Below are positions 32,585 through 41,866 of a stretch of 48,590 nucleotides of DNA, in pieces (position 1 is the stretch's first letter; each line of letters starts with the position of its first letter). This DNA comes from Guillardia theta CCMP2712. Lineage: Eukaryota > Cryptophyceae > Pyrenomonadales > Geminigeraceae. Under the pieces are notes generated by a model. That model made no database searches. It saw only the letters and a list, made by a program, of their open reading frames with translations, and was not told the DNA's origin. The DNA is taken from NCBI RefSeq assembly GCF_000315625.1, contig NW_005434654.1, positions 439,165 through 487,754 on the forward strand, written 5' to 3'. A program made the position numbers and the translations under genes.

Positions 32585-34670
32585 TCATCATCATCATCAT
32601 CGCAACTAGTGGCTTCAAATCTGGCTAGAGTCTCTCTGGTATCAGGATTGCACGTGGACCCTCCTTTGGGTCCACGTGCCATCATCATCGAGCACAACCT
32701 GAACATGCGCCTGCGCTCGAAGCTTCAACGCCTCTGCCAGCTTGGCGGGATCAACGAAGAGGCCAGCGACCGGCATGCTCCTCCTCTGCAATTCCATCAA
32801 AGAAGCAGGAGGCGAGGACGACGAGACGATTGCAAGAAAACTCTGGAGACGATGGAAGATGGGAAGGGAGGGAAATGCACGAGGGGAGGACGGAGGAGAA
32901 ACAACAGGACCAATGCAACATCACCTGAACACACTGATCGCAGGCAAGGAGGGCTTCTTCATACCTCTTGAGCTCAGCATAGACTCGGCACAACCTGAAA
33001 AAGGACAATTATCACCATCGCTTCTCCCTTGTACGTTTTCCCTCCCCCAACAAAACATCCTCCCCTCCTCCTCTTCTTCCTCCAATTCTCCCTCGCATCA
33101 TCTGCCACCTCCCCCCCTCCCTCCCCTCCCCTCTCCTCCTCCCCCCTCTCCCCGGCCTCTCCCTCCCTCACTCCCTCTCCCCCTCTCCCCCTCTCCCCCT
33201 CTCTCCCTGTCCATCACTTTCCTGAGAAGGATGCCCGAGCGTAGGAGGCCAGACGTTGCGTCCATTCCCTTCATGACTGACAGCGAGTGGCTGAGCACAT
33301 CCAGTGCCTGACCAGGTGTGAATAGAAAGAGAAGAATGGAGGAGGACGGGGAGAATAGATGCGGAGAGAGCAGAAGAGGAGGGAGGAGGGGAGGAGGGGA
33401 GGAGGGAGGAGGAGAGGGGAGGAGAGGGGAGGAGAGGACAGGAGAGGAGAGAGATATGGGGGCGGAGAGATTGGCGGAAAGTAGAGGAGTGGAGAGGACC
33501 TTGTGGTTCTGAGACTTTTGAATCTTCTCATCGGATTCTTTGAGCAACTTTAGCAGTTGCTTCAAGCTCTTGTACTGCTTGCTGATCTCTTGCTGGCAGA
33601 ATGTTGTCAGATCAAGGAGGAGAAATGGAGCGGGAAGAAGAAGACGACGACGACGAGGAGGAGGAGGAGATGGAGAAGATATGGAGGAGCAGGAGCAGGA
33701 GCAGGAGCAGGAAGAGAACGAGGAGAGGGAGGAGGAGCAAACCTGGTCCGGATCATTCCGCAGGACAGCCTGGTAGAACTTCAATGCTCTTTCTCCATCT
33801 CCAAGCTCGAGCGCTGCGTGACTGCAAAAACATCAGGTATTCGAAGGGACAACGGAGCCCTCTCTGATCACAACTCTAACCCCTCCTAAAACGTTCTCCC
33901 GTATATCCCCTCCTCTCCTCTTGTCGTCTTGTCCTCCCCCTTGTCTTTCGCTCTCCCGCTACTCTCCCCTCCTCACCTTCCAAGCGTCACAGCCATCATT
34001 CTGTGCTGTCCACGTTTCCATGCTCCTCTCAGCTCTGCCTCCTGCAGCAGCTGCCCAGCAGTCCTGGTGACATCAGCCCACTGAAAGGGCGCGAGGAAGA
34101 ATCAGCGAATGTGAGAGGATGAGACAATGAAGGTTGAGAGGACGAGGTAGATGAAAACAAATCAAAGATGTATACGTCGTGAAGGAGGAGCAGGAACAGG
34201 AGCATGAACAGGAGAAATCAAGGAGGAGAAGACGAGGAGGAGGAGGAGGAAGACAGGGAGGAGATAAATAACTACAGGAAGAAGGGGAGGGAGAGAGGGA
34301 GGGAGGGAGGGAGGGAGGAGAAGGAAGATAAAAGAGGGCGAGCTGGGTGCAACCACCTGTCCGAGAAGCTGATGACTTTTCGCCTTGACCAGCAGCATCG
34401 TGGAGTTTTGACCGAATGGAAGAATCTCGTCGACGAGCTTCAAAGCATCTTCGTACTTGCCGTCGATGAAGCTCGAGTATGCAAGATGCACCCTGAGAAG
34501 ATGTGAGGTCGATTCAGAAGAGGCACAACTGAGACGGACAGAGACATAGACCGAGACTGAGACTGAGACTGAGACTGAGACTGAGACTGAGACTGAGACT
34601 GAGACTGAGACTGAGACTGAGACTGAGACTGAGACTGAGACTGAGACTGAGACTGAGACTAAGACTGACT

Positions 34671-34744
<74 letters not shown>

Positions 34745-35932
34745 TAGAGACAGAGATAGACAAAACGAAAGATCTAGCACGAACAGCGGCTCTACTTTTG
34801 ATGGACTTGAAGCATTCTCTCCAGGCTTGTCTTGTAGACCTGACCTTCATCACCCGATCCCTCCATGGCATGAACGATCTTCGAGTACGCCGTGCCTGCC
34901 TGCAGGAACGATCCCCCCTTCTCCAACCTCTTCGCCGCATCCTTGAGGGCTTCAACGTCGAGGTCAGTCCTGCTCTTGTACCCCTTTTTCGACGCCTGGC
35001 TTATCAGCTCCCTCTTCACCTTGAGGACCTCGGCATGCGAGTGCAGCCCCTTGGAGCTGCAGAACTGGAACGCGACCTCCGAAACGTCCTGGCTGGCCTG
35101 AAGACTCACGGCGATGTCCTCTGAAACTTTGTTCCCGTCGCTCCCCTTGCCCTCGAGGTGGAAACTGACTGAAGCAAGAACCTCCTCCTCCTCCTCCTCC
35201 CCTCGTGAGCCGCTACTGTTCAGAAGCTTCAACAGCTCCTCTTTGAAATTCGACCAGTCAGTCTCATCCATCGCCTTTCTCCTCGCACTCTCTTCCTCCG
35301 CCTCCCGCTCCGCCTTCTCCCTCTTCTCCAGCTCATCTGCGATCTTCCGCTCCTTCTCCAGCTGCTCATCGAAGGCCTTCTGATCCTTGAAGGCATCCTG
35401 TAAGAGCTGAGAGATCTTGGAGCGGACCGTCGGGTCCAGCCCGTTCCTGTCTATGGCACGCACAAGGTCGGCTGCAGCTTCGATGTACTGGTCGTTTGCC
35501 GAGAGCTCCGCAGCTCGCTTCATGTATGCCCCGGCAGTCCGCAGGAGCTCTACCTCCGGCTGGTGTTCCTTCCCCTCGAGCGCGTTCTTGATGTACGACA
35601 GGACATTGAGGACTTGATCTGTCGGCAAGATGCCGTTCTCGTAGCATGCTCTCGCTGCTGCAGCTGTTGCAAGCGTCAGTCCCCCCAACTCTCCCTCTCT
35701 TTCCTTCACTCCCTACTCCTCTCTTACCGGCAGCATCCTCGCCCCGCCGCACCCCAATCAGGATGTCCTTCTTGACTTCGGCTCCATCCTTTCCAGCATG
35801 AGTGGCAACGAGAGTGATGGTCGTTACGTAGTCTCCTTCCGCACCCTTCACCCCCTCGTCTGCCTGTGCATGGAGCAGCCAGCAAAGTAGGAGCAAACAA
35901 CTTAAAGACGACGTGGCAAGATTCCTTGGCAT
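31527..35932 (-). CDS. DNAJC3/p58IPK-like ER co-chaperone (TPR plus DnaJ)
   Basis: An ER-lumenal J-protein that hands unfolded clients to BiP. The ATG at 35932 gives a signal peptide (PRNLATSSLSCLLLLCWLLH). After it is a long charged region (KQISEL-type coils; LEKERKIADELEKREKAERE), then TPR units: HLAYSSFIDGKYEDALKLVD, ELGDGERALKFYQAVLRNDP, ISKQYKSLKQLLKLL, CRVYAELKRYEEALLACDQC, and DKLNEALRMQN. The DnaJ domain follows, with IKKQHKLLARKWHPDKAKG spliced to RATRKMHEVSEAKEALSEP; HPD is intact. The C-terminus is a poly-Glu tail, with no KDEL-type retrieval signal. Exon 1 is 35932-35728, exon 2 about 35663-34773, and later exons start near 34490, 34080, 33830, 33600, 33310, 33000, 32790, 32395, 32030 and 31710. 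The 34770-34490 intron is a large microsatellite. The stop TAG (31529-31527) overlaps the phytochelatin synthase stop. Confidence 0.82.
32581..32680. repeat. Segment shared with the JmjC intron (copy B), ending in a 12-bp palindrome
   Basis: After a CAT/CAA repeat, the plus strand reads CGCAACTAGTGGCTTCAAAT, then TCTCTCTGGTATCAGG, then TTGCACGTGGACCC. This is very close to the reverse strand of 15637-15689. It ends in an inverted repeat: arms at 32650-32661 and 32668-32679 (GCACGTGGACCC / GGGTCCACGTGC) with a 6-nt loop. It lies inside an intron of the DNAJC3-like gene. Confidence 0.75.
34555..34750. repeat. GACTGA and GACA microsatellites in a DNAJC3 intron
   Basis: Tandem GAGACT/GACTGA hexamers (about 34555-34665) switch abruptly to GACA tetramers (34672-34745). 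Both lie within one intron and make long Ser-Leu or Val-Cys-Leu-Ser frames that are not genes. Confidence 0.93.
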
Positions 35933-36123
35933 GTTCGACGCCGTCAAGATCCTACGACATGGGCTCCGCCGATGATTCTGATCTTGAGGCTGCTTGCAAG
36001 GACATCTACCTCCTCCTCTACTCTCTCCTCTCCTCTCTCCTCTACTCTCTTCTCCTCTCTTCTCTCCCTTCCTCTCCCTTCCTCTCGCTCCTTCCTGCCA
36101 GCCTCCTGGACACGATTGGGAAT

Positions 36124-36202
36124 TCCCGCCAATGAAAATGAATCGCAATAGCTGACCGAATATCCCGCCAAACGAAAATTAATTGCAATAGCTGACCGAA
36201 TA
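36124..36202. promoter_or_regulatory. Tandem repeat carrying two E2F-like sites upstream of the DNAJC3-like gene
   Basis: Two imperfect copies of a 39-40-bp unit (36124-36162 and 36163-36202) lie about 190-270 bp upstream of the start codon at 35932. Each begins TCCCGCCAA. On the gene's sense strand these read TTGGCGGGAA and TTTGGCGGGATA, matching the E2F/DP consensus known in plants and animals. Each unit also contains GCAATAGCTGACCGAATA. Regulation by E2F is inferred from sequence only. Confidence 0.45.
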
Positions 36203-36239
36203 TCCGCTCATCATCATGATGCCGATCAACTGGCACTGC

Positions 36240-36784
36240 AGGCGGCCACGGAGTTGAAGCGGGGCCGGTAGGCTAGTCACGGACCGCGTCCAAGGTCACA
36301 GCAGGCAAAAAACTTTCAAAAGTCACCCGTCACTGTACGCGGCTCGGTCGGAACTTCCGGCCGCTCCAAGGCTAACTTAGTAACTGAGCGCTCCCCGGGA
36401 CCGCCCCGCAACCCCGCGTCACAGGCCGGGCGTTGCCGCGGCGCCTGAGACTCTCAGGCCGCTGCCGGGCGTTGCCACTCAGTAAAAACTGATCTCTTTA
36501 TCTCTTTACATCTATTCACGGTAAAGTTAACTTAATTGCTTCAGCGGCACGCCGACTACGCCGGGTCGCCGACTCACTGCCGTCACTGTGAGCCCGTACC
36601 GTCACAGTACCGTCGGTGCTGGGGCCCCGGCGGCGCCGGCCCGCGCACATCGCGGTCGGACGGCAGTGAGAGTCACGGTCAGCCCAGCTTCGCCGAACGA
36701 TATGATGATCATCGCACCCAGCAGTGACAAGTTTCAAGCGCCGAACTCCAGCCCGCCGACCGTGAGTGTGCAGTGACGGTGGCC
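36240..36784. repeat. GC-rich intergenic block
   Basis: Very GC-rich sequence with recurring CAGTGAG/CACTGACT and GTCACNGTAC elements, a short AT-rich core (TCTTTATCTCTTTACATC) and GGTAAAGTTAACTTAATT. It resembles the blocks at 9120-9560 and 43550-44420. No gene is supported. Confidence 0.5.
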
Positions 36785-38596
36785 TCAGAAGTGGTCGGAG
36801 TGAATCCTCGTCAGATGTCGCTGCAGCAGCAGCCGGGGCTCGCTCACCTCCAGAGGGGAACCGCACTTGCACTTGCGCGACTTGGACGTCAGGTGAATCT
36901 CCAGCAGCTTGGCGGGGTCGACGAGACCCGGGCTGTTGGCCATCCACAAGGCACAGCGTCTCCGCCCCAGCGTCGTCTCGACGAGGGCGTCGTGGATCTC
37001 GAACCCCAGCAGGGAGTCTGTGTGAGCAGCTAAATTTCCGAGAGCCCTGACGCAGCGATGGTAGCTCGCATTCCACCGAGACGCGTTGTGCTGCAGCTGG
37101 TCGATACAGGTCAGCCCTCCAGAGATCGTGCTCCTGTCCCTGAAGGCCTGTTGCTCCACCAGCACAAACTGCCGCTGAGCGCAAGATCGTTGGCTCGAGA
37201 AGAGATTCCTGATGGTGCGCGTGATCGATTTCCCGGAGGGAGAAATCAGAGTAGCGTCTGCGTCGAGGTAGACCATGATCTCGTAGTCGCTCGCATACCG
37301 TTCAACAACCCAGTGGCCGAACGCGTTCTGCCCAGCCTGAAACGTCCGCTGAAAGACCGGGGCAGACATAGGAATGGCGATAATCTTCACAACGATAGCG
37401 CGGGCTGCCAGCAAGTCCTTCACCTTCTTCTTGCAATCTCTCGTCATGCCCCATCGGTCTACGTCGCAGGAGGACAACGACAAGAAATGCTCCCAGAACT
37501 GACCGGCCTGATGATATTGCCCGGCAGGGACAGCCACCATCATGGTGAACTCGCTCGAGCTCCTCGCCAGGTGTAGCAAGTTGAGAGCTGCTGCATTGTG
37601 GTAACCCCCCGCAGGATACCTCTTGAAAGGGTCCAGGTCGCTCACTCCTCTATACCTGATCTCATTCCAAACGGGCCCATGGATGAACGCGACGGGAGAC
37701 TCGTGGGTTGTCGTCCTCCTCCTCGTCCCGGGCCTGTCCCGCGTTTGATGGAAGATTCTTGTCAGGTTGTCGTCGTGGGTTCGCAGGGCCCTCCAGGGCC
37801 ACCGAGACGAGATGGTGTGGAGTGCGCTGCCGGCTTTCAGGGGGAATTCAGCTTCGAGCCAGACGCTCTCGAGGGACTGAGACACCAGCGCCGCGCTGTC
37901 GAGCGAGCTCAAACTTTCGCAGGTAAGCAACTCCACATCCGAGGGGAGAAGGCACTCTAGCCTGATAGGGAAGCCTGACTTGTTCCGCCGAGAGGAGTGA
38001 TGCCTCTCGATTAGGAACTGTGCCCTGGAGACTGGGGAGACCGAGGGGGAACCCGAGAAGCTGATCCCGAGCCCCCCTGGGTCCACCGAGGGGACAGCCC
38101 AGGGGTGGTTGGGGAGCCTGTTCTTGAAGTCCGCGAGGTACCGCATGCTGGGGAACCTGATGGAGACGCGGCAGTTGGCGCCTCGGGACATGTCGTGATT
38201 TAGGTTCAGAGTCACGAAAGGAGAGACGACGAGGTAGCTGATCGCTCTGCAGCCTACAAACCTAGTTCTCTCCTTGAGCCTTGCCAAGGGGGCTGGCCTT
38301 CGGTCGATCGTGGCCTTGAAGGGGAGCACCTCCACGGCCGACGCTCTCCTGTCGACCGGCTTGGCTGAAACCTGTGCCATCAGGCTACTCCTCGCTGATT
38401 CCAAACTCTCGTCATCCTTTCTCAGCACTTGGTGAACATGGATCTGAGACGGGGTCGATGGGGTTGATACCTCAGCTCGTATTATTCTCTTCTCCGTTGC
38501 CTTCCACAGCCACACGTAAGCTGACAGGATGCCAGAAAAGAACGAGAGGGTGATCAACAGCCATGCAAAGTTGCGGGGAGAAAATATCTTCATCAT
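36785..38596 (-). CDS. Type II membrane glycosyltransferase-like protein, intronless
   Basis: A single 603-codon exon, unusual in this intron-dense window. MMKIFSPRNF precedes one hydrophobic segment (WLLITLSFFSGILSAYVWLW, about residues 12-31), the layout of a Golgi type II protein with a short cytosolic tail. The C-terminal half has the features of a GT-A sugar transferase: a nucleotide-binding-like strand ending in the DxD motif (EIMVYLDADATLI), preceded by AFGHWVVERYASDYE, and followed by RSTISGGLTCIDQL and FEIHDALVETTLGRRRC. HNAS and WNAS are possible N-glycosylation sites. The final residues have a CKCG cluster. I cannot choose a GT family from these motifs. The start is the first of two ATGs at 38596. 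The ORF has no internal gaps and looks functional. It lies on the same strand as the DNAJC3-like gene, 852 bp upstream. Confidence 0.72.
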   Translation of the reverse strand: MMKIFSPRNFAWLLITLSFFSGILSAYVWLWKATEKRIIRAEVSTPSTPSQIHVHQVLRKDDESLESARSSLMAQVSAKPVDRRASAVEVLPFKATIDRRPAPLARLKERTRFVGCRAISYLVVSPFVTLNLNHDMSRGANCRVSIRFPSMRYLADFKNRLPNHPWAVPSVDPGGLGISFSGSPSVSPVSRAQFLIERHHSSRRNKSGFPIRLECLLPSDVELLTCESLSSLDSAALVSQSLESVWLEAEFPLKAGSALHTISSRWPWRALRTHDDNLTRIFHQTRDRPGTRRRTTTHESPVAFIHGPVWNEIRYRGVSDLDPFKRYPAGGYHNAAALNLLHLARSSSEFTMMVAVPAGQYHQAGQFWEHFLSLSSCDVDRWGMTRDCKKKVKDLLAARAIVVKIIAIPMSAPVFQRTFQAGQNAFGHWVVERYASDYEIMVYLDADATLISPSGKSITRTIRNLFSSQRSCAQRQFVLVEQQAFRDRSTISGGLTCIDQLQHNASRWNASYHRCVRALGNLAAHTDSLLGFEIHDALVETTLGRRRCALWMANSPGLVDPAKLLEIHLTSKSRKCKCGSPLEVSEPRLLLQRHLTRIHSDHF

Positions 38597-39734
38597 CAGG
38601 GCAACCCTCCTCTTTCAGCACTGTTCGAGAAGTTCGGTCACTGTCATCCGGGCCTCTTGAAACTCATAGCTACAGGTTCATCTCACCTACATGCCTCTCA
38701 CATGTCATCTTGATGTCACCGTCTCGAACTTCCTCTCTCTCCGTCTCCACCACAACTCCCTCCCTCCTCTCCCTCCCTCCTCTCCCTCCTCCGCGTTCCA
38801 CTCTCTTCGCATTCCCCCTGCTGGGGTGATCTTTTTTTAAGTTTTTGTTTACCTTTACAGTAAAGAAAAAAACGTCCGATACAGTTTTTTTTCTTCCTGG
38901 TTCCCATGACCGGCCGCAGTTTTAAAATTCAAAAAGATCGGTACGTAAGATCTTTGGTTATCACCACCCCCATCGTCTAGATATTTCAGACTACAAAGGG
39001 GGGGTACACAAGAACGTATAAGGAAGAATATATATATAGGGTTATCCCGTGCTCACGCTCTTAAAACACTTATTGAAATCTGCGGTAGCTTTCAAACAGG
39101 GTAAAATTATTTAATATTTAGTATAATTTTAGGGATTCTTCCGAGAGGGGAGGCGCGTAGGAAACGCGGTTGGGCGGAAACTTATTGGGGGGTAGGGGTA
39201 CTTGAATGTTCCATATCGCAATATCCACTACACAACATATGAATTTATTCTAATACTCATATAGTAAAAAAACGTAAAGGCATGCTCCTTTGGACTTTGT
39301 GTCCTTGTGACTGCCAAAGCATACGAAATAGGGGGTAGGGGTGAGAACGTCTGTCGATACGAGGGGTGGGAGGCTGGTTCTTGAGAAATAGACCTGCCAG
39401 GTGATGTATTGAGGGTGGGGGGGTGTAGACACATTCTTTGAAATGAGGGGTAGGAGATTTAACCAATTGGTGAAATATGGGTAGGGGGTCAATGTGCAGG
39501 GGTGTATTGATAATGTAAATATAGGGTACTAAAAGACTTTGATAGGGTGAACAAAATGCTCATAGTCGAAGTATGGTAGGGTAGGGGTACAGGGGTAGGG
39601 TGATAGCTGTAATTGACTAGAGGCAGAGCGTGAAAGAGAGGAAGGAGGCGCGTGGAAGGGGCGGAGGCGGGGGCAGGAGGCGGGGGCAGGAGAGGGGGCA
39701 GGAGAGGGGGAGGAGGAGGGGGCGGAACGTGTAG
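38597..39734. other. Intergenic island, AT-rich with G-runs
   Basis: From about 38990 to 39620 there are repeated GGGGTAGGGGTAC, GGGGGGTGTAGAC and GGTAGGGTAGGGGTAC motifs on the plus strand within AT-rich sequence. This is the same class as 3200-3350 and 19200-20250. No gene is supported. It separates two divergent genes. Confidence 0.6.
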
Positions 39735-40538
39735 ATGAGAGAGGAGAGAATGTCGGGCCTTCGAGATGGACTGAGGAGGCTGCTGCTTCAAGATTGTGAG
39801 AAGGAGATAGAGAAAGGGCGAGAATTGATGGTCAGCAACTTTGTGTCGTTGCTGTTCCAAAGTCATGCTCCTATTCGAACGGAAGTCTTTGCTAGCGAGA
39901 GTTTCGAATTCGTTGGAAGAATTTTGTTTTGCGCTTGCATCTGTTGCCTTCTTGCCTCTTTCTGTCCTTCAACATTCATTGACATTTCGTGAATCAGGTT
40001 AAAATTGAAATTCATCTGCATGAGAAATCCTTGCCCGACGAACTCTACATCGGCAGAACATGCCAGGACAATGCTTGATTTAAACAATACAACTCTTCCT
40101 CTACAAATAGAGAAGGAGGTCGCCGCGTTTGCTAAGCTGAAGGCGCCATGGTCAAATAAACAGCGGGAATGCCCATGCTGCGGCATCAAGACGAATTCTT
40201 CAGAGGGAGGAGATTTTTTCGGCTCAGCGTGTGATAACAGCAGATGGAACTGGAACGGCGAGCCTCCTTTCTGTTGTCTTTGTGCAAATCTGAAAGGAAT
40301 CGGGCGGCTCTCACACTTCGGATGCGATAGCTGCAAGGCAAGGAGGTCGAGGTTTTACAAGAGGACTAGCTGGTGTAGCCCAAGGTGTAAGAACTGCGGG
40401 ATGGCCAAGACAGATCACATCGCTGCGAGCCAGCGTAGTTTCCCCCGATGCCCCAAGGTGTTTGACTCCGACGACAGCTGTGACAACGGCAAGTTCACCC
40501 TCGTCGTTGAGGTGGGAGGCAGGGGCAAGCTGGTATGA
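39735..40538 (+). CDS. Unknown Cys-rich, probably zinc-binding protein
   Basis: Two exons, 39735-39925 and 39998-40538 (phase 2, 72-nt intron), give about 243 aa. The family is not recognised. The N-terminal third is helical (GLRDGLRRLLLQDCEKEIEK). The C-terminal part has paired cysteines: CPCCG, then CCLCANLKGIG, then FGCDSCKARR, then WCSPRCKNCGMAKTDH, with a later RCPKVF and DSCDN. CxxC pairs at this spacing suggest two zinc ribbons or a treble-clef, so nucleic-acid or protein binding is inferred. The intron donor (GTTTTG) is weak. The other possible splice, at 39909, gives a frame that stops after about 26 codons, so I preferred this one. The gene converges on the ammonium transporter, 85 bp away. 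Confidence 0.62.
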
Positions 40539-40623
40539 TGTACAAAATGTTGATATTCAAAAATAGAATCAAACAAAACTTAGCAGCACTAAAGAGATAG
40601 AATAAATAATTTCTTTTGCCAAT

Positions 40624-41866
40624 CTAGGCAGTTCCCACAAAACCCTCCTGAGGGAATGTCTCGTGAATAGGCTGTGAAGGAGGAATGTTGTAGTTGATCT
40701 GTGAAGAGTACTGGGGCTCGGGCGCGGGACGCCGCCAACCCCCTCATCAGCCAGGATACCCAGCAAGATGGATCCGATGAATCCCCCCATTCCATGAACA
40801 GCCCAAACATCCAAAGCATCGTCCCACTTCATCATATCACGGCAGAACTTGACGCATCCATAGCAGAAAAGCGCAGCCACGACGCCGATGACAAGTGCAG
40901 CCCATGGACGAACAAACCCAGCACAGGGAGTGATGGTCGCGAGACCAGCGATCGCACCAACACAAGCACCAACCAGGGAAGGCTTCGAGGTGGAAACCCA
41001 CTCAATGATGGTCCACAGGGTCATAGCAGTAGAGCACGCGATGCAAGAGTTTGTCACCGCGAAGACAGCAACTCCGTTGGAGGCAAGAGCTGAACCTCCA
41101 TTGAACCCAAACCAGCCGAACCAGAGCATGCCGGTTCCAAGAGCAACGAAGGTACGGTTGTGAGGAACCTGCAAGATGAGGCGCTCCTCCTCGCTCTTGT
41201 ACTTTCTGGACCCAACCACAAAGACGGACGCGAGAGCAGCGAAACCAGCAGAGATGTGCACAACGATGCCACCAGCGAAGTCCTTCACTCCCCACTTGTT
41301 GAGGAAGCCCGCGGGGTTCCAGATCCAGTGGACAAAGGGGCAGTACACCAGGACGAGCCACAAGGAAATGAAGATCAGGTATGCCGGGAAGGTAACGCGA
41401 TCGGCAAACGCGCCGGTGATGAGCGCAGGGGAGATGATGGCAAACATCATCTGATAGGCTGCGAACAAGAGTCCAGGGAAGGCCATGGCGTCGTTGGGCT
41501 GCATGGGGTACCCAACGGGGGTGCAGGGATCAAGGTTCACGAAGACAGGGTAGGACTTGGGGTTGCCAATCACTCCTCCTCCAGTTTCTCCGAAGGCCAA
41601 GCTGAAGCCAATGAGGAACCAGATCAGGGAGGTTGTCCCCATGGAGATCACGCATTGCATGATGATGGTCAGAACGCTCTTGCGGTGCACCAGACCGCCG
41701 TAGAAGAAAGCAAGACCGGGCTGTGAAAAGTTTGTCATTACTAAGAGAGGAGGTGCGCAAAGGGTCTTACCGTCATGAAGAGAACGAGAGCAGTTGAAAC
41801 AAGCATCCATGCTGTGTCTCCACTGTTGATCTTGGAACAATCTGATTCTGGCCACTGACTCGCCAT
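40624..41866 (-). CDS. Ammonium transporter (Amt/AMT family), C-terminally shortened
   Basis: A trimeric channel that moves ammonium or ammonia across the plasma membrane. Exon 41866-41771 gives MASQWPESDCSKINSGDTAW and ends VLFMT; exon 41720-40740 continues PGLAFFYGGLVHRKS. The signature DFAGGIVVHISAG holds the first pore His, and DVWAVHGMGGFIGS holds the second, so the twin-His pore is intact. Ten hydrophobic helices are visible. After GSILLGILADEG the family normally continues through an eleventh helix of the trimer interface. Here a phase-correct 29-nt GT-AG gap (40739-40711) leads to 28 residues, INYNIPPSQPIHETF and on to a TAG. Without that splice, a different frame runs to 40569 with no family likeness. 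Either way helix 11 is missing. Total length is about 387 aa. The convergent partner is the Cys-rich gene. Confidence 0.87.

Noticed and set aside
32650-32679. Palindrome considered as a transcription terminator or CRISPR-like repeat
   Set aside because: It occurs once in this form, is inside an intron, and is explained by an inverted duplication of the segment shared with the JmjC gene.
34514-34780. Ser-Leu and Val-Cys-Leu-Ser repeat frames
   Set aside because: Translation of GACTGA/GACA microsatellites in an intron. A structural repeat protein is not supported.
40005-40110. Alternative exon frame beginning VKIEIHLHEKSLPDELY in the Cys-rich gene
   Set aside because: It looks protein-like but stops after about 26 codons and has no following donor. 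The other phase leads into the long Cys-rich frame.
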